A stretch of 64,000 nucleotides of DNA from the NCBI GenBank assembly GCA_019671005.1, contig CM033738.1:16952202-17016201 (forward strand), read 5' to 3'. The position numbers and the translations under genes were made by a program. The notes below the pieces were generated by a model that saw only the letters and a list, made by a program, of their open reading frames with translations, was not told the DNA's origin and did not search any database. This document shows, in pieces, positions 43,949-55,751 of the stretch; the first letter of the stretch is position 1, and the number at the start of each line of letters is the position of its first letter. This DNA comes from Hibiscus mutabilis. Lineage: Eukaryota; Streptophyta; Magnoliopsida; Malvales; Malvaceae.

Positions 43949-46900
43949 TGTAATACCCCAAGATTTGTATATGACTAAATTGTAAAAATTCAAAGTTTGG
44001 TGGCTAAAGTGAAAAGTTAGGAAAATTTAGGGACCAAGATGGTGATTTCCCCATTAAGTAATTTTATTCAATATAAGTGTAGATTAGATCAAATTAAGTA
44101 CCTTAATGTCGATTTTTAGAATTAAGAACCGGAAAAAAGTACTGAAATTGGGTCGAATAGAATTATTAAGCTTGCTCAGGTCAGGGAAATTTATGATGGG
44201 TGACCTATGAGAAGGTTCCATAAAAGTGTTTATGATCAGTATTTTGGACTCAATAGGAGTAGAGAATATTTGTTTGGATTATCGATAAAGGAATTTTAAG
44301 AGAAATTTAATTTATGGAGATATTCGATAATTATCAGAATAATATACTGATTTAGGAAAATTCCGTCTAAGTTTTGGAAAGGAATTTTTTTATGAAATAA
44401 AATAGTTTATTTCTCGAATATGAAATATGAAAATTTTGGAATAAATTAGATAGTTTGAAAAAGGGGTAAATTGCAGTAGAAGAATTTTATGAATATCAGT
44501 ATATTAGATCGAATCAAAATTTCAGAGGTTGATTCAAAATGCTATAGAAAAGTCATGGAATATTATTTTGGGAATATTTTATTCTAGTTGGTTGGATTCC
44601 AACAAATTTGGTTGGATTTTTACTAGTATGGTAAACTAGTAATTATTAAATTAGTTGGAGGACAAAAGAGACTTTTCACCCATATTTTATTAAGGAAATT
44701 GATTATTTTTGATAAAATAATATATGTGTTGGAAGATGATTAGTCATAATCCAAGGCTAGAATGGTCTTTTGACTATTAAGGATTTTTATTATTTTAATA
44801 TGGTTAAATATTATGTCATTTGACATAATTAAAGACCAAAATTTGGCAAAAAAATCATCTTCTTCTTCAAGACTGCCAAAATCCCTAGCTAGGTAAGAAG
44901 GAATTTTGATTCAATTTTTAATCTTCTATGGTTGGTTTTAGACTTGAGACATGAGATAGGAATATATCTCCATTAAATTCTCTATCTTTTGGTATATTTT
45001 TTACTTACTTTCCATGTTTATAAGATGAAGTTTGGAGATTTGGTTGGATGAAGAGCATGTTGATTTCTTGAGTTTTATTGGTTTTTCATGTTGGAAATAT
45101 GCTTGTGTTGTTGTTTCTATGATTCAAGTGATGAAAAACTCAAGAAATAATGGTTGAAGACCATTTGGCTACGATGAAAGTTTAGGGGAAATTATGTCAA
45201 AATTTATTTTAATGATGGAAATGATGAGTTTGATGTTATACAAGCTTATTTGTGTTGTTAGAATGAAGAAATACCTATGTTCTTGAATTATGGAAAATTA
45301 GGGTTTATGTCAAGTTTGGAGTTTTAAGTTGTGAATGAAGAAAGAATGGTTTAAAATGATGATATAAGGTGATTAGAATGAAAATCCCTAATTATTTGAC
45401 ATTAGAGACCAAAATGTAAATTTTGGAAAGTTTAGGGACTTGTTTGTTAAGCTTGCTTTTGAAGTATATTGGGTTGAAAAATCAAGTTAAGTGATTTGGG
45501 TGTTGATTTTGAAGTTTATTCTAACTTTGGGACCAATTTGGAATTTTTGGAAATTATAAGGACTAAGTTGTGAATTTTCAAAGTTTAGGTCCTAAAGTGT
45601 AAATGATTAGAAATGCAAGGATTTGGCTTGAAAATGGTGGGTGGAAGCTTAAAAGTGTCCTTAGGGACTAAAATGTAAATTTTGGGAAAAATTGGAAATT
45701 TAACGAAAAGTATGAGAAATATTGATTCGAATATAGAAGGTTTTATTGGATCAATTTCTATAAATAATGGATAGCTATTTATTTACTTTCCATTATTTTA
45801 TATGGATTAAGTATATTCTAACATATACTTTGAAATGGTATATGTTATTTTTATTGTAGATACCGATAAAGATTGAGGTTGTATTAGTAGACCGGGAAAA
45901 GAACTAATTCGAGATTAATATCGAATAGTGAAGGAAATATTTGCAAGGTTAAGGTGAGTGCATACATGTTTTAAGTTGTATGTTTGTTAACATGCATTTT
46001 TAAAGGTAAAGATTTACTTTTATAAAGCATGACATGAATTTTAGCATGATATTTTATTTTAATGATTTAAAGATTATGATACATTTTCATGCTTACATAC
46101 GTTTTATAGCATGACAAATGCATGACAAAGTTATTTGATGATTTTTTAAGTGGAAGTATACCATGAATGTTATAAAGTATATTGGAGTATGAACTGCTCC
46201 AGTATAAAGATGTTTTACATAATGTATATATGTATGTTTGAAAGTATGGAATTTGGGTTACTTGCCATTAATTGCAGGAATTGTTTTTAAAAGTTTGCCC
46301 TTAGTAATTATAATGTTGAGTATTGTATTATAAAGTTATTGACACTTTATTGTGTCTCGACACTTCCTTGTGTCTACGAGTAAGATATTGGCACTCTTAT
46401 GTGTCTCGGCACTTTACTGTGTCTACGAATAAGTTATCGACACTTCTATGTGTCTCGGCACTTTAATGTGTCTACGAGCATGATATTGACACTTCATTGT
46501 GTCTTGACATTTCAATGTGTCTACGAGTAAGGAAAGAATAATACAAGTCACTTGATAATTACTATGGGCTATATGATGTCATATAATAACTATATGGTTT
46601 TACAATATAACATATGCTTTTATGTTAAAGAATGATTATAGTATGCTTTAATGCATAAATATTCCTACATTACTAGTTATATGATTTATTGATTATCATG
46701 CATATCACAATATCATGTATTATTAAGTGTTTATAAATATTACTTATCTTATGCCTCGCTAAGTTATTCTTAGCGTGTATTGTGGTTATACACGTAGGTA
46801 ACCGGAAGTAGTAGGAGCTTTTGCATCGACATCTCTTTTGGGGGAGATAACATATCAACAGGTTATTTCAGTATCTATGACTTCCTTATTTTGTATGAAT

Positions 46901-47151
46901 AGTGGCATGTATAAGATAATATATTTATTTTGTTTAAAATGTTTTTAATCCGGCCTGCCTTGCAAAAGTTTTGTACTTGTAAAATTAACCGTATACTATA
47001 TGTATAATTTTGATATGATAATATAATGATTAATATGCTATATGAAAATTTTTATTAGTCCCTATTTTTTTGAATGTAAAAATGTTTTTAAAACACTGTG
47101 ACATTTTTGACTCGTGTTCACTGTACAGATACGGGAAGGGGGTGTTATACA
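43949..47151 (+). mobile_element. Gypsy B 3' LTR (3203 bp)
   Basis: Co-linear with the 5' LTR throughout, including the palindrome array and the ggtgagtg block (45952-45960). The last bases read gggggtgttataca instead of ggggtattaca, and unrelated repeat sequence (taaactgtttaattgg) follows instead of a TTATT duplicate. Confidence 0.87.
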
Positions 47152-47771
47152 TAAACTGTTTAATTGGGGTTACTGGAAAGTGATTGGAGACCCTCAGGTA
47201 CAACCCTGATCCAACTGTGCCTCCATTTAGGCTTTGTGCCTCCAGTTAGGCCTCCTACGCTTTTGAGTCTAGGACCAGCCTCCAGTTATGCCTCATATGC
47301 CTTCAGGCCCAGGAATAGCCTCTAGTTACGGGTAAAGTATAATTGGTGTTCGGTTGGAGGGCAACTAGGGTTAAATGAAAACTTTGGTTGCCCTACAGTA
47401 TGTTTTACTGATATAATTTTATAACCAATTGAATTGTTTTAAATATTTATGTTATGCACATGTTGGGACACACTGAGCCCCTAGCTCATACCTCAACCCC
47501 TTTCTTTTCAGATATCTTTTTGGGATAGGCTATCGGACCTGGCACTTGGAGGATCGACATATTTTGTACTCGTCTTGTTGTAATATTTCTATCTTCTAGA
47601 CTGTCATAATTTCGGTGACATGCCGAAATATCATAAAGCATATTAGGGTATGAACTGCTCCATTATAAAATGTTTTACGTGATGTATGTATGAATATTGT
47701 GTTATTTTCCCTTAATTGCAAGAATTGTTTTTAAGGTTGCCCTTAGTAATGTAAAAATATATTAATCAATT

Positions 47772-47925
47772 ATGGATTAGGTGATTTAAAGGCATCACCA
47801 ATCATATAAGTTGGTTAGTTGGTTTAAAGGCACCATCAACCGTATAAGTTGGTTAGTTGGTTTAAAGGCACTATCAACCGTATAAGTTGGTTAGTTGGTT
47901 TAAAGGCACCATCAACCATATAAGA
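47772..47925 (+). repeat. 38-bp tandem repeat
   Basis: Unit gttggttagttggtttaaag plus gcaccatcaaccgtataa, about three and a half copies; taag anchors at 47807, 47845 and 47883. Confidence 0.88.
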
Positions 47926-49254
47926 CATTCTACGAGTTAATGACACTTGAAGAGTATCATAAAGTTAACGTCACTTTAAAGTGTCATATATGTTATAGGC
48001 ATTTTATTATGTCTGCAAGCAGTAAAGAATAGTACTTTTAAAGTACTTCATATTTACCTTGGGCTATATTCTGGTATTACGAAGTGTTTTTTTCATATAT
48101 ATAAATATCAGGTTTTTCGAAAGTATCATGCATTATAAAGATTTTATATATGTTACTTATTTATGCCTCACTAAGTTATACTTAGCGTGTATTTCTGTAA
48201 TACGCGTAGGTAAACCGGAGTAGGATTGGACGGAGCTGTTGCATCAAATCTTTTGTGAAGATACAAATTGATAGGTTATTTTCAGTACTTATGACATCCT
48301 AGTTTTATATGTGAATAGTGGCATGTACGAAATAACCTGTTTAATTTGTTAAAAGATAAAACCGGCCTGTCTTGTAATGATTCCGTTTATGTATAATGAA
48401 TAGTATGTGATATGTATAATTTATGCATTTTTTATGTTATAATTTAGTTTTAATGTTATTGTTATCCATAAGTTAATTGAAATTTTGAAATAGCCCTGAT
48501 TCTTAAGGTAAAATAATTTTTTTACTGTGACATTTCCGACTCGTGTTCGGTGTACACACTAAGCCCCTAGCTCACACCTCAACCCCTTTCTTTTCAGAAA
48601 TCATTTTGGGATAGGCTACAGGACTTGGCACTTGGAGGATCGACATATTTTGTACTCGTCTTGTTGTAATATTTCTATCTTCTAGACTGTCATAATTTCG
48701 GTGACATGCTGAAATATTATATGCAAATATGTACGATTTGTTAGCATTCTCTTTATTTACTGTTTGCTAAAATATATACCTAACAAATGATTCTTGATAT
48801 TACTACTTACTGCATAAACTGTTTAATTGGGGTTGTTGGGAAAGTGATTGGAGACCCTCAGGTACAACCCTGATCCAGCTGTGCCTCCAGTTAGGCTTTG
48901 TACCTCCAGTTAGGCCTCATACACTTTCGAGCCTAGGACCAGCCTCCAATTAGGCCTCCTATGCCTTCAGGCCTAGGACTAGCCTCTAGTTATGGGTAAA
49001 GTATAATTTGGTGTTCGATTGGAGGGTAGCTAGGATTAAATGAAAACTTTGGTTGCCCTACAGTATGTTTTACTAATATAATTTTGTAACCAATTGAGTT
49101 GTTTTAAATACTTATGTTATGCACATGTTGGGACACACTGAGCCCCTAGCTCACACCTTAACCCCCTTTCTTTTCAGATATCTTTTTGGGATAGGCTATC
49201 AGACCTGGCACTTGGAGGATCAACTTATTTTGTACTCGTCTTGTTGTAATATTT

Positions 49255-49375
49255 TACAAGTACAAAACTTTTGCAAGGCAAGCCGGATTAAAAACATTTT
49301 AAACAAAATAAATAGATTATCTTATACATGACACTATTCATACAAAATAAGGAAGTCGTAGATACTGAAATAACC
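49255..49375 (-). mobile_element. Inverted fragment of a Gypsy B LTR
   Basis: Reverse complement of about 46860-46980 with few differences, from aacaggttatttcag to gttttgtacttgt. Confidence 0.82.
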
Positions 49376-51279
49376 TGTTTTATTATATTGCCCTGTAAGG
49401 TTTATGATGTAAAATCATTTATTGTGGATTATTTTGGATTACTAATATGACTTATATTCGAATTGAACTATTATCTTTAAAGATTTTAAAGTTTTTAATC
49501 TATCTTCCAAACTGTCATAATTTCGGTGACATGGGCCTATGTTTTGTTACTAAATGTTCTATTATGACACTCACTATTCATACAAAACTCGAGATACGTT
49601 TGATCGATCATCTGCTCAACCTGGCTCTTCCCGATTAGCACTTCCACGTGCTCCTATAGTTACCAGTATGTTTAAGCTCCACAAATTATTTATTAAGCTA
49701 AAAGTTATTTATTTCCTTATAATCCTGATTCGTTGTCTTAGGATCTAGCACTGTCGTAGATCGTAGCGAGGATGGTGCTCGTTAAACCCGGCTAGATTTT
49801 GAGGTGTGTTCCTTGTATGCTAAATTACTATTTATATAAATTGTTTGAAATGATTCTCTAAATTGTTATTAATATGTTTTCCCAAAATATTATATACGAA
49901 TATGTACGGTTTGTTAGCATGCTTTTTATTTACTGTTTGCTAAAATGTATACCTAACAAATGATTCCTGATATTACTGCTTACTGCATAAACTGTTTAAT
50001 TGGGGTTACTGGGAAAGTGATTGGAGACCCTCAGGTATAGCCCTGATCCAACTGTGCTTGTAATTAGGCTTTGTGCCTCCAGTTAGGCTTTGTGCCTTCA
50101 GTTAGGCCTCCTACGCTTTCGAGCCTAGGACCAGCCTCCAGTTAGGCCTCCTATGCCTCTGGGTCTAAGACTAGCCTCCAGTTATGGGTAAAGTATAGTT
50201 TGGTGTTCGGTTGGAGGGTAGATAGGATTAAATGAAAACTTTGGTTGCCCTTTGGTATGTTTTACTGATATAATTTTCTAACCAATTGAATTGTTTTAAA
50301 TATTTATGTTATGCACATGTTGGGACACACTGAGCCCCTAACTCACACCTCAACCCCCTTTGTTTTCAGATATCTTTTTGGGATAGGCTACCGGACCTAG
50401 CACTTGGAGGATCGACATATTTTGTACTTGTCTTGTTGTAATATTTCTATCTTCCAAATTGTTTTAATTACGGTGACATGAGCCTATATTTTGTTACTAT
50501 TTGTTATATTATATTGCCCTGTAAGGTTTATGATGTAAAATCATTTATTGTGGTTTATTTTGGATTACTAATATGACTTATATTCAAATTAAACTATTAT
50601 CTTTAAAGATTTTAAAGTAACATTTAAACCTTTACGTGAAAAGTTTTGGTAAGTAATGTGATCTCTTGGATTCGGACTTATTTTGGATTATTAATATGAC
50701 TTATATTTGAATTGAACTATTATCTTTAAAGATTTTAAAGTTTTTAATATATCTTCTAGACTGTCATAATTTTGGTGACATGGGCCTATGTTTTGTTACT
50801 AAATGTTCTATTATGATACCCACTATTCATACAAAATAAGGAAGTCGTAGATACTGAAATAACCTGTTTTATTATATTGCCCTATAAGGTTTATGATGTA
50901 AAATCATTTATTGTGGTTTATTTTGGATTACTAATATGACTTATATTAGAATTGAACTATTATCTTTAAAGATTTTAAAGTTTTTAATCTATCTTCTAGA
51001 CTGTCATAATTTCGGATATTATTGCTTACTGCATAAACTGTTTAATTGGGGTTACTAGGAAAGTGATTGGAGACCCTCAGGTACAACCCTGATCCAGCTG
51101 TGCCTCCAGTTAGGCTTTGTGCCTCCAGTTAGGCCTCCTACACTTTCGAGTCTAGGACCAACCTCCAATTAGGCCTCCTATGCCTTCAGGCCTAGGACTA
51201 GCCTCCAGTTATAGGTAAAGTATAATTTGGTGTTCGGTTGGAGGGTAGCTAGGGTTAATTTGGTTGCCCTATAGTATGT

Positions 51280-51408
51280 TTTACTGAATAAAATTACTTA
51301 ATGGGGAAATTACCATCTTGGTCCCTAAATTTTTCCTAACTTTTCACTTTAGCCACCAAACTTTGAATTTTTACGTTTTAGTCGCTATACAAATCTTAGG
51401 GTATTACA
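51280..51408 (-). mobile_element. Inverted copy of the first ~130 bp of a Gypsy B-type LTR
   Basis: On the minus strand from 51408: TGTAATACCCTAAG, then tttggtggctaaagtg and aatttccccattaag, matching 39410-39535. It abuts copia protease sequence, so the insertion in copia is bounded by the same LTR terminus in opposite orientations. Flanks TTATT (39405-39409) and TTCTT (51409-51413) differ at one base. Confidence 0.85.
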
Positions 51409-51725
51409 TTCTTGATATCAATTTATCAATATCTACTTCTTGGGTATTGGATACTTGTTGTAGTTCTCATATTTGTACATTTGAACAAGGACTACAAAAG
51501 AGTAGAAATTTGAGAAAAGCAGATGTGGACCTACGGGTTGGTAATGAAGAAGAGTTGCTGCATTAGCTATAGGAACATATACTTTATCATTGCCTAGTGG
51601 ACTTAATTTATGTTTAGAGTTTCTTCTTCCCCTATCATTTGCCCGGACTTTCCTTAAGAGTCCAAGAATAAGTACCTTTTCACGCGGACTCATTGGTGGT
51701 TCATACCATTTGAAAAAATACATGA
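51409..51725 (+). pseudogene. Copia protease start, broken
   Basis: Reads STSWVLDTCCSSHICT (the DTG active site appears as DTC), then LRKADVDLRVGNEEE. After a frame change, IGTYTLSLPSGLNLCLEFL matches the usual continuation of copia polyproteins. The text after about 51640 is no longer recognisable. No copia integrase or RT follows, so the element is truncated here. Confidence 0.75.
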
Positions 51726-51844
51726 TTTGTGAAATCTATTTCCATGGTTAAAACACCCAAAAAATATTCTTTCCAGATTGTTATCTGACCAAGTTGTATT
51801 CAACATGGCTTGCTTTCCACAGCTGTAGGTTGGAATTTCGGTCG

Positions 51845-52205
51845 CCTCAGAGACAGAGTCCATCTACCCACCTAATTACCCTATTAAACCTCCTATGGTA
51901 ATATAATAAACCTCCCAAGATTGTTGTTTTATCTTGTTCATTTTTATATGCTGCAGGATTTCAAAGATAATGGTTATATGTTTATGTAGTTTGTTTTTCA
52001 ATTTGATGGCGGCATTAGGCTGGACATCCTCCATGAAAAGTGGAGCCCTGCTATCAGAGTTGTAGAGATTCTTGCGCGTATACTGGGTTTGCTGTGTGTT
52101 TCAAACCCAAACAACCCTTACCCGGATTATGAGGGTGGTGATCTGATTTACAAGAACAATCCCCAGCGCTTTGCAAGGTATGCAAGGAAGATATTTTTGG
52201 GTTGA
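51845..52205 (+). pseudogene. E2 ubiquitin-conjugating enzyme fragment, two exons
   Basis: Exon 1 (to 51897) reads ESIYPPNYPIKPPM, the E2 core motif FPPNYPxKPP, followed by a GT donor. Exon 2 is open for 66 codons from about 52005: DGGIRLDILHEKWSPAI, then a helix, SNPNNPYPDYEGGD, IYKNNPQRFARYARK and a natural-looking stop. In E2 enzymes the motif is G-x-I-C-L-D-I-L with the catalytic Cys; here that residue is Arg (AGG). The N-terminal part (about 60 residues) is missing. Either a captured or processed gene relic or a UEV-like variant; I favour pseudogene. Confidence 0.65.
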
Positions 52206-53889
52206 AATGAATTGGCCACATCTTGAAAAAAGATTAATTTGTACTGTTTATGTATTGCCCACATCTTCTTCTATGTTAAGTTTTTAATATAATGCAATGA
52301 AACTTGTGGTAAAGTTTCGAAACTGAAACTTAACATGTGCTGCCGTGAATGTCACAAATTCCTTTAATATTTTCGGTGTAAAACCTGCCATACCGAAACT
52401 TGCTATAGATGTTAAATGATATGTATTAAAAGTAGAACTAAAATGATAGTTACGGAAAGGTACCACAAAATTATATAAATAGTTCCAAATCTCTAGATGT
52501 CGGTTTCGTGACTTGTAAAGAGCAACGTAAACTTAAATCGTTAGGAAAACATGTCCTATTTTAGGTTTTACATGAAAAGGTCTATACTCTATATGTAAAC
52601 GTTCGATACTCTTCGTATTAAAGAAAAAACACTTTATACGAGCATTAGAAAAAGGCACAATTATGTTGACGTTTAATATTTTATTGCATTTAACCTGCAA
52701 ATGTTCAAATCCTTCATCACACATGTAAAAAAAATCTTGTTAGATTAATTACATAATATAACATAATTATTGACCATAATGTGAAGAATTATATAAATCA
52801 TTTATAGAAAGGCAACCATGTCAAGAATCAACATTTTAGAAAGACAACCATGTTAAGAATCATCGTACAAATCATGTACACAATTGGCCTAATATCATAT
52901 TCAAATCATATGTAGAAAGACAACCATGTCAAGAATCATACAAATCATGTACACAATTGGCCTAATATCATATATAGAACACAAGTTATTATTCGTTTAA
53001 TTATTTAAATCTCGCTTTAAAATTTGAGGAGTATATTCAAAATATGGTAAGTATAATGATATGAATCTTCAATTAATAATTTTAAAGTAATATTTAAAGT
53101 TTAACTTGTTAAAACAAATATATATCACAAGGACAATATAGTCAAATTTACCTCAAAGAAAACTTATATGCTGTCAACCAAACATGCAATCTTACATTCT
53201 TACAAAATAAACCAAACAATGTAATCTTACATTTCGTGAACAAAACACACGACTAACAACATTTTAGATACTTCCATTAAAAATAAAAACACTTCTTCTA
53301 ACAAAAGAATAATATTTCAAAATCATGAGACTAAAGTTCGGTACTAATAGAATTATAAACCAACTAAAAATCTAAGACCAAGCAGTTACATTAAAAAATA
53401 TTTTTGCAATCAACTTAAATTAAAAATCAGACAAATCCTTAACTCTTCATTTTCCTTTTTCAATATTTTTGCAAGAAAACAAAGAAGACATGGAAGAAAA
53501 TATTATTTTTTCCATTTGCACAGTTGACGAATACATGTTACATGGAAGAAAATATTCTTTATTACCCGAACCTGTATTAACCCAAACCTGAATTAACCCG
53601 TCAATTAATTGATTCATACCCGGACCATTTTGGCCTGAACATAAAGTGGAACATGAACATTACGAATACATGTTACATTTTAGGTTTAAATTTGCATAAT
53701 GTCATTTTTATATGATTAATTACATAATTAATGAACATAAAGTGGAAAATGAAAAGTTCAAGGTGCAATTTGGATGATCAGATTCTCTAATTAAATGAAA
53801 AGTTAAACTGAAATCATTAGGAATACACGTTACATTTTAGGTTTTAAGTGGAAAGTTAAAAACCGTGTACAAATACTGCGAAACTCATC
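52206..53889. other. Low-complexity intergenic region with short repeats
   Basis: No gene. agaaagacaaccatgtcaag occurs at 52806, 52838 and 52914, and caaatcatgtacacaattgg at 52868 and 52940. Around 52520-52625 and 53805-53880 lie copies of a motif with tcgttaggaaaacatg and attttaggttt that recurs at 55660-55745. Confidence 0.5.
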
Positions 53890-54230
53890 GTGTCAATGCG
53901 AAGACACTTTCTGCGAGTAGTTCATGACATTCGTGGCCAGTTTAATAGTATAAATGAAAAGAAAATTTTCCAATACAAAGGGATTGGTTATTACTCAGTG
54001 GAATGTGGTAGTAACAGGTTGTGGTTGCAAAAAGGTTGGGGAGAATTTGCAGAGCATTACTCATTGGAAGTTGGGACTTTTGTGGGTTTCTAATACAAAG
54101 GGAATGATCAAATTCCTAGGATTTATTTTTTGATAGAACTGTTTCAGAGGTCAAATATACCTATGCTAACACTGATGATGGTAGTAGCAAAAGGCAAACG
54201 AAATCAGATTTGTCAAGTTCTCTCCCTTAA
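53890..54230 (+). pseudogene. B3 DNA-binding domain fragment (REM-like)
   Basis: Frame 53890-54093 ends NRLWLQKGWGEFAEHYSLEV plus GTFVGF, the second half of a plant B3 domain (GW.EF...H.L..G.FxxFxY.G). A stop replaces the residue before YKGNDQIPRI, and a frameshift follows into FDRTVSEVKYTYANTDDG, the usual run-out of REM-type B3 proteins, then a stop at 54230. B3 factors bind DNA in plant nuclei; this fragment lacks the first strands of the fold and is broken. Confidence 0.68.
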
Positions 54231-54476
54231 AAGTAAATTAAAACTGATTCACCATATAAAACTGGAACCTATTTATTCTAACGAATTTAGACCTTGGAGA
54301 CCATCTTGTATCAGCAACCTTGTCTTCTGATTTCACAATCTTCCAGACTCCAGTTTGCATTGGCCGCCTCCCGATGTAGTTCCAAACAACAACAAATAAT
54401 AGTATTTGAAAAATCTTAAGACAAAAGTTTTTCAAATACTATGTCTATTGGTGTTCATCCCTACAAATGGCTAATC

Positions 54477-55330
54477 ATAGCCTTCCAAATACCATTGTTT
54501 GTGACAAGAAAAACCTAAAAACAATTAGGAATCCTCCATGATCTATAAAATAAAGTCTTAGCACAGTAGCCATCACCACCAATAAAAACCATAAGCCACA
54601 CATATAATTATGTCTATAGAGACGTAAACTAGGAAGGAAAGAATAGCTGATGAGAGTATGAAATTATGGTCTATTTATAATAGAAAACAGAATATAAAAC
54701 CCGACATTTAGGATTTATTTATAATAGAAAAAGATGTTCATGGGGATATGGTGCTACGTTTACTGTTCATTTATTTAAACTTGTTTCGGCACTCTTTAAA
54801 AAATGTTTCAGAACAGTGTTCATGATAAATAAACCAAAAATCGTTAAAGTATAGTTCATATTTTAGATTGGTAATCTTTGTTTTGGAGTTTGCTAACCGG
54901 TTATAGCCTTCCAAATACCATTGTTTGTCGACAAGAAAAACCTAAAAACAATTAGGACTCCTCCAGGATCTTTAAAATAAAGTCTCAGCACAGTAGCCAT
55001 CGCCACCAGTAAAAACCATAAACCACACATATAATTCTAGCTATAGAGAGGTAAACTAGGAAGGAAAGAATAGGTGACGAGGGTAAGAAATTATGGCCTA
55101 TTTATAATAGAAAATGGAATATAAAACCCAACATTTAGGATTTATTTATAATAGAAAAAAGACGTTCACGAGGATATGGTGCTACATTTACAGTTCCTAT
55201 ATTTAAACTTGTTTCGGTACTCTTTAAAAAATGTTTGAAAACAGTGTTCATGATAAATAAACCGAAAATCGTTAAAGTATAGTTCATATTTTAGATTGGT
55301 AAGCTTTGTTTCAGAGTTTGCTAATCAGTT
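54477..55330. repeat. Tandem duplication, 426-bp unit
   Basis: Two head-to-tail copies. The phrase atagccttccaaataccat begins at 54477 and 54903, and the downstream text (ggaaggaaagaatag, gtttatttaaacttg-like, atttagattggta) recurs in order at the same spacing. Copies differ by scattered substitutions, so the duplication is not recent. No gene inside. Confidence 0.88.
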
Positions 55331-55751
55331 TTGGAACTGCTTATAGAGTTCAATTATCTGCAAACTGTTCTACCCAATGCAACAATTGAAAAGACCTATC
55401 TACTAATGCCATATTAGAACGGGTTACAGATACTCGAAACTGACAGTGAAAAGACAGTTTTATATTGGGAAACATATCTTTTGAAAAATGCAAAATCCAT
55501 TGAACGAATTAAATTTTTCTAACACCCTAAATAATTAATTTTTTTACGCGTTCTTTCAATTACGGGTGGTGAAAGACAGTTCAAGGTGGTAACCATAAAT
55601 TTTTAATAGTTTCGAACCTAGGAATATGATTTTGGATACGTGTATAGCAAAAATTAAACTAAAATCGTTAGTAAAACATGTAATATTTTAGGTTTGTCTA
55701 GAAACGTTTGAGACTGTATATGCAAATGTTCAATACTCATCGTATTATTAT
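55331..55751. other. Spacer left of Gypsy C
   Basis: No gene. 55660-55745 carries the recurring tcgttagtaaaacatg motif and is cut off by Gypsy C after attat (55747-55751). Confidence 0.5.

Larger units (their letters stand above)
39410..47151 (+). mobile_element. Gypsy B: gag-only Ty3/gypsy element
   Basis: Two direct LTRs (39410-42589 and 43949-47151) flank only 1359 bp, with an iMet PBS, a gag remnant and a PPT. Protease, RT, RNase H and integrase are absent, so the copy depended on a partner or is a deletion product. The 5' side inserted in copia after TTATT. The right side does not show a TSD but runs into other LTR fragments. LTRs are clearly more diverged from each other than those of the element at 18746. 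Confidence 0.87.
47152..51279. repeat. Shuffled LTR fragments and segmental duplications
   Basis: A block beginning gagaccctcaggtacaaccc recurs at 47187, 48851, 50024 and 51070. A block cactgagcccctagctcac recurs at about 47470, 48549, 49136 and 50328. Inside each lie several agttaggcctcctacg-type subrepeats. 47600-48545 is a diverged + strand piece of a Gypsy B-like LTR ending at the gtgacatttccgactcgtg region. 49255-49375 and ~50825-50870 are inverted pieces of the same LTR's end. No genes. Confidence 0.75.

Noticed and set aside
47152..51279. Single complete extra LTR retrotransposon
   Set aside because: No PBS, PPT or coding domain is found; blocks are repeated and partly inverted, so it is a patchwork.
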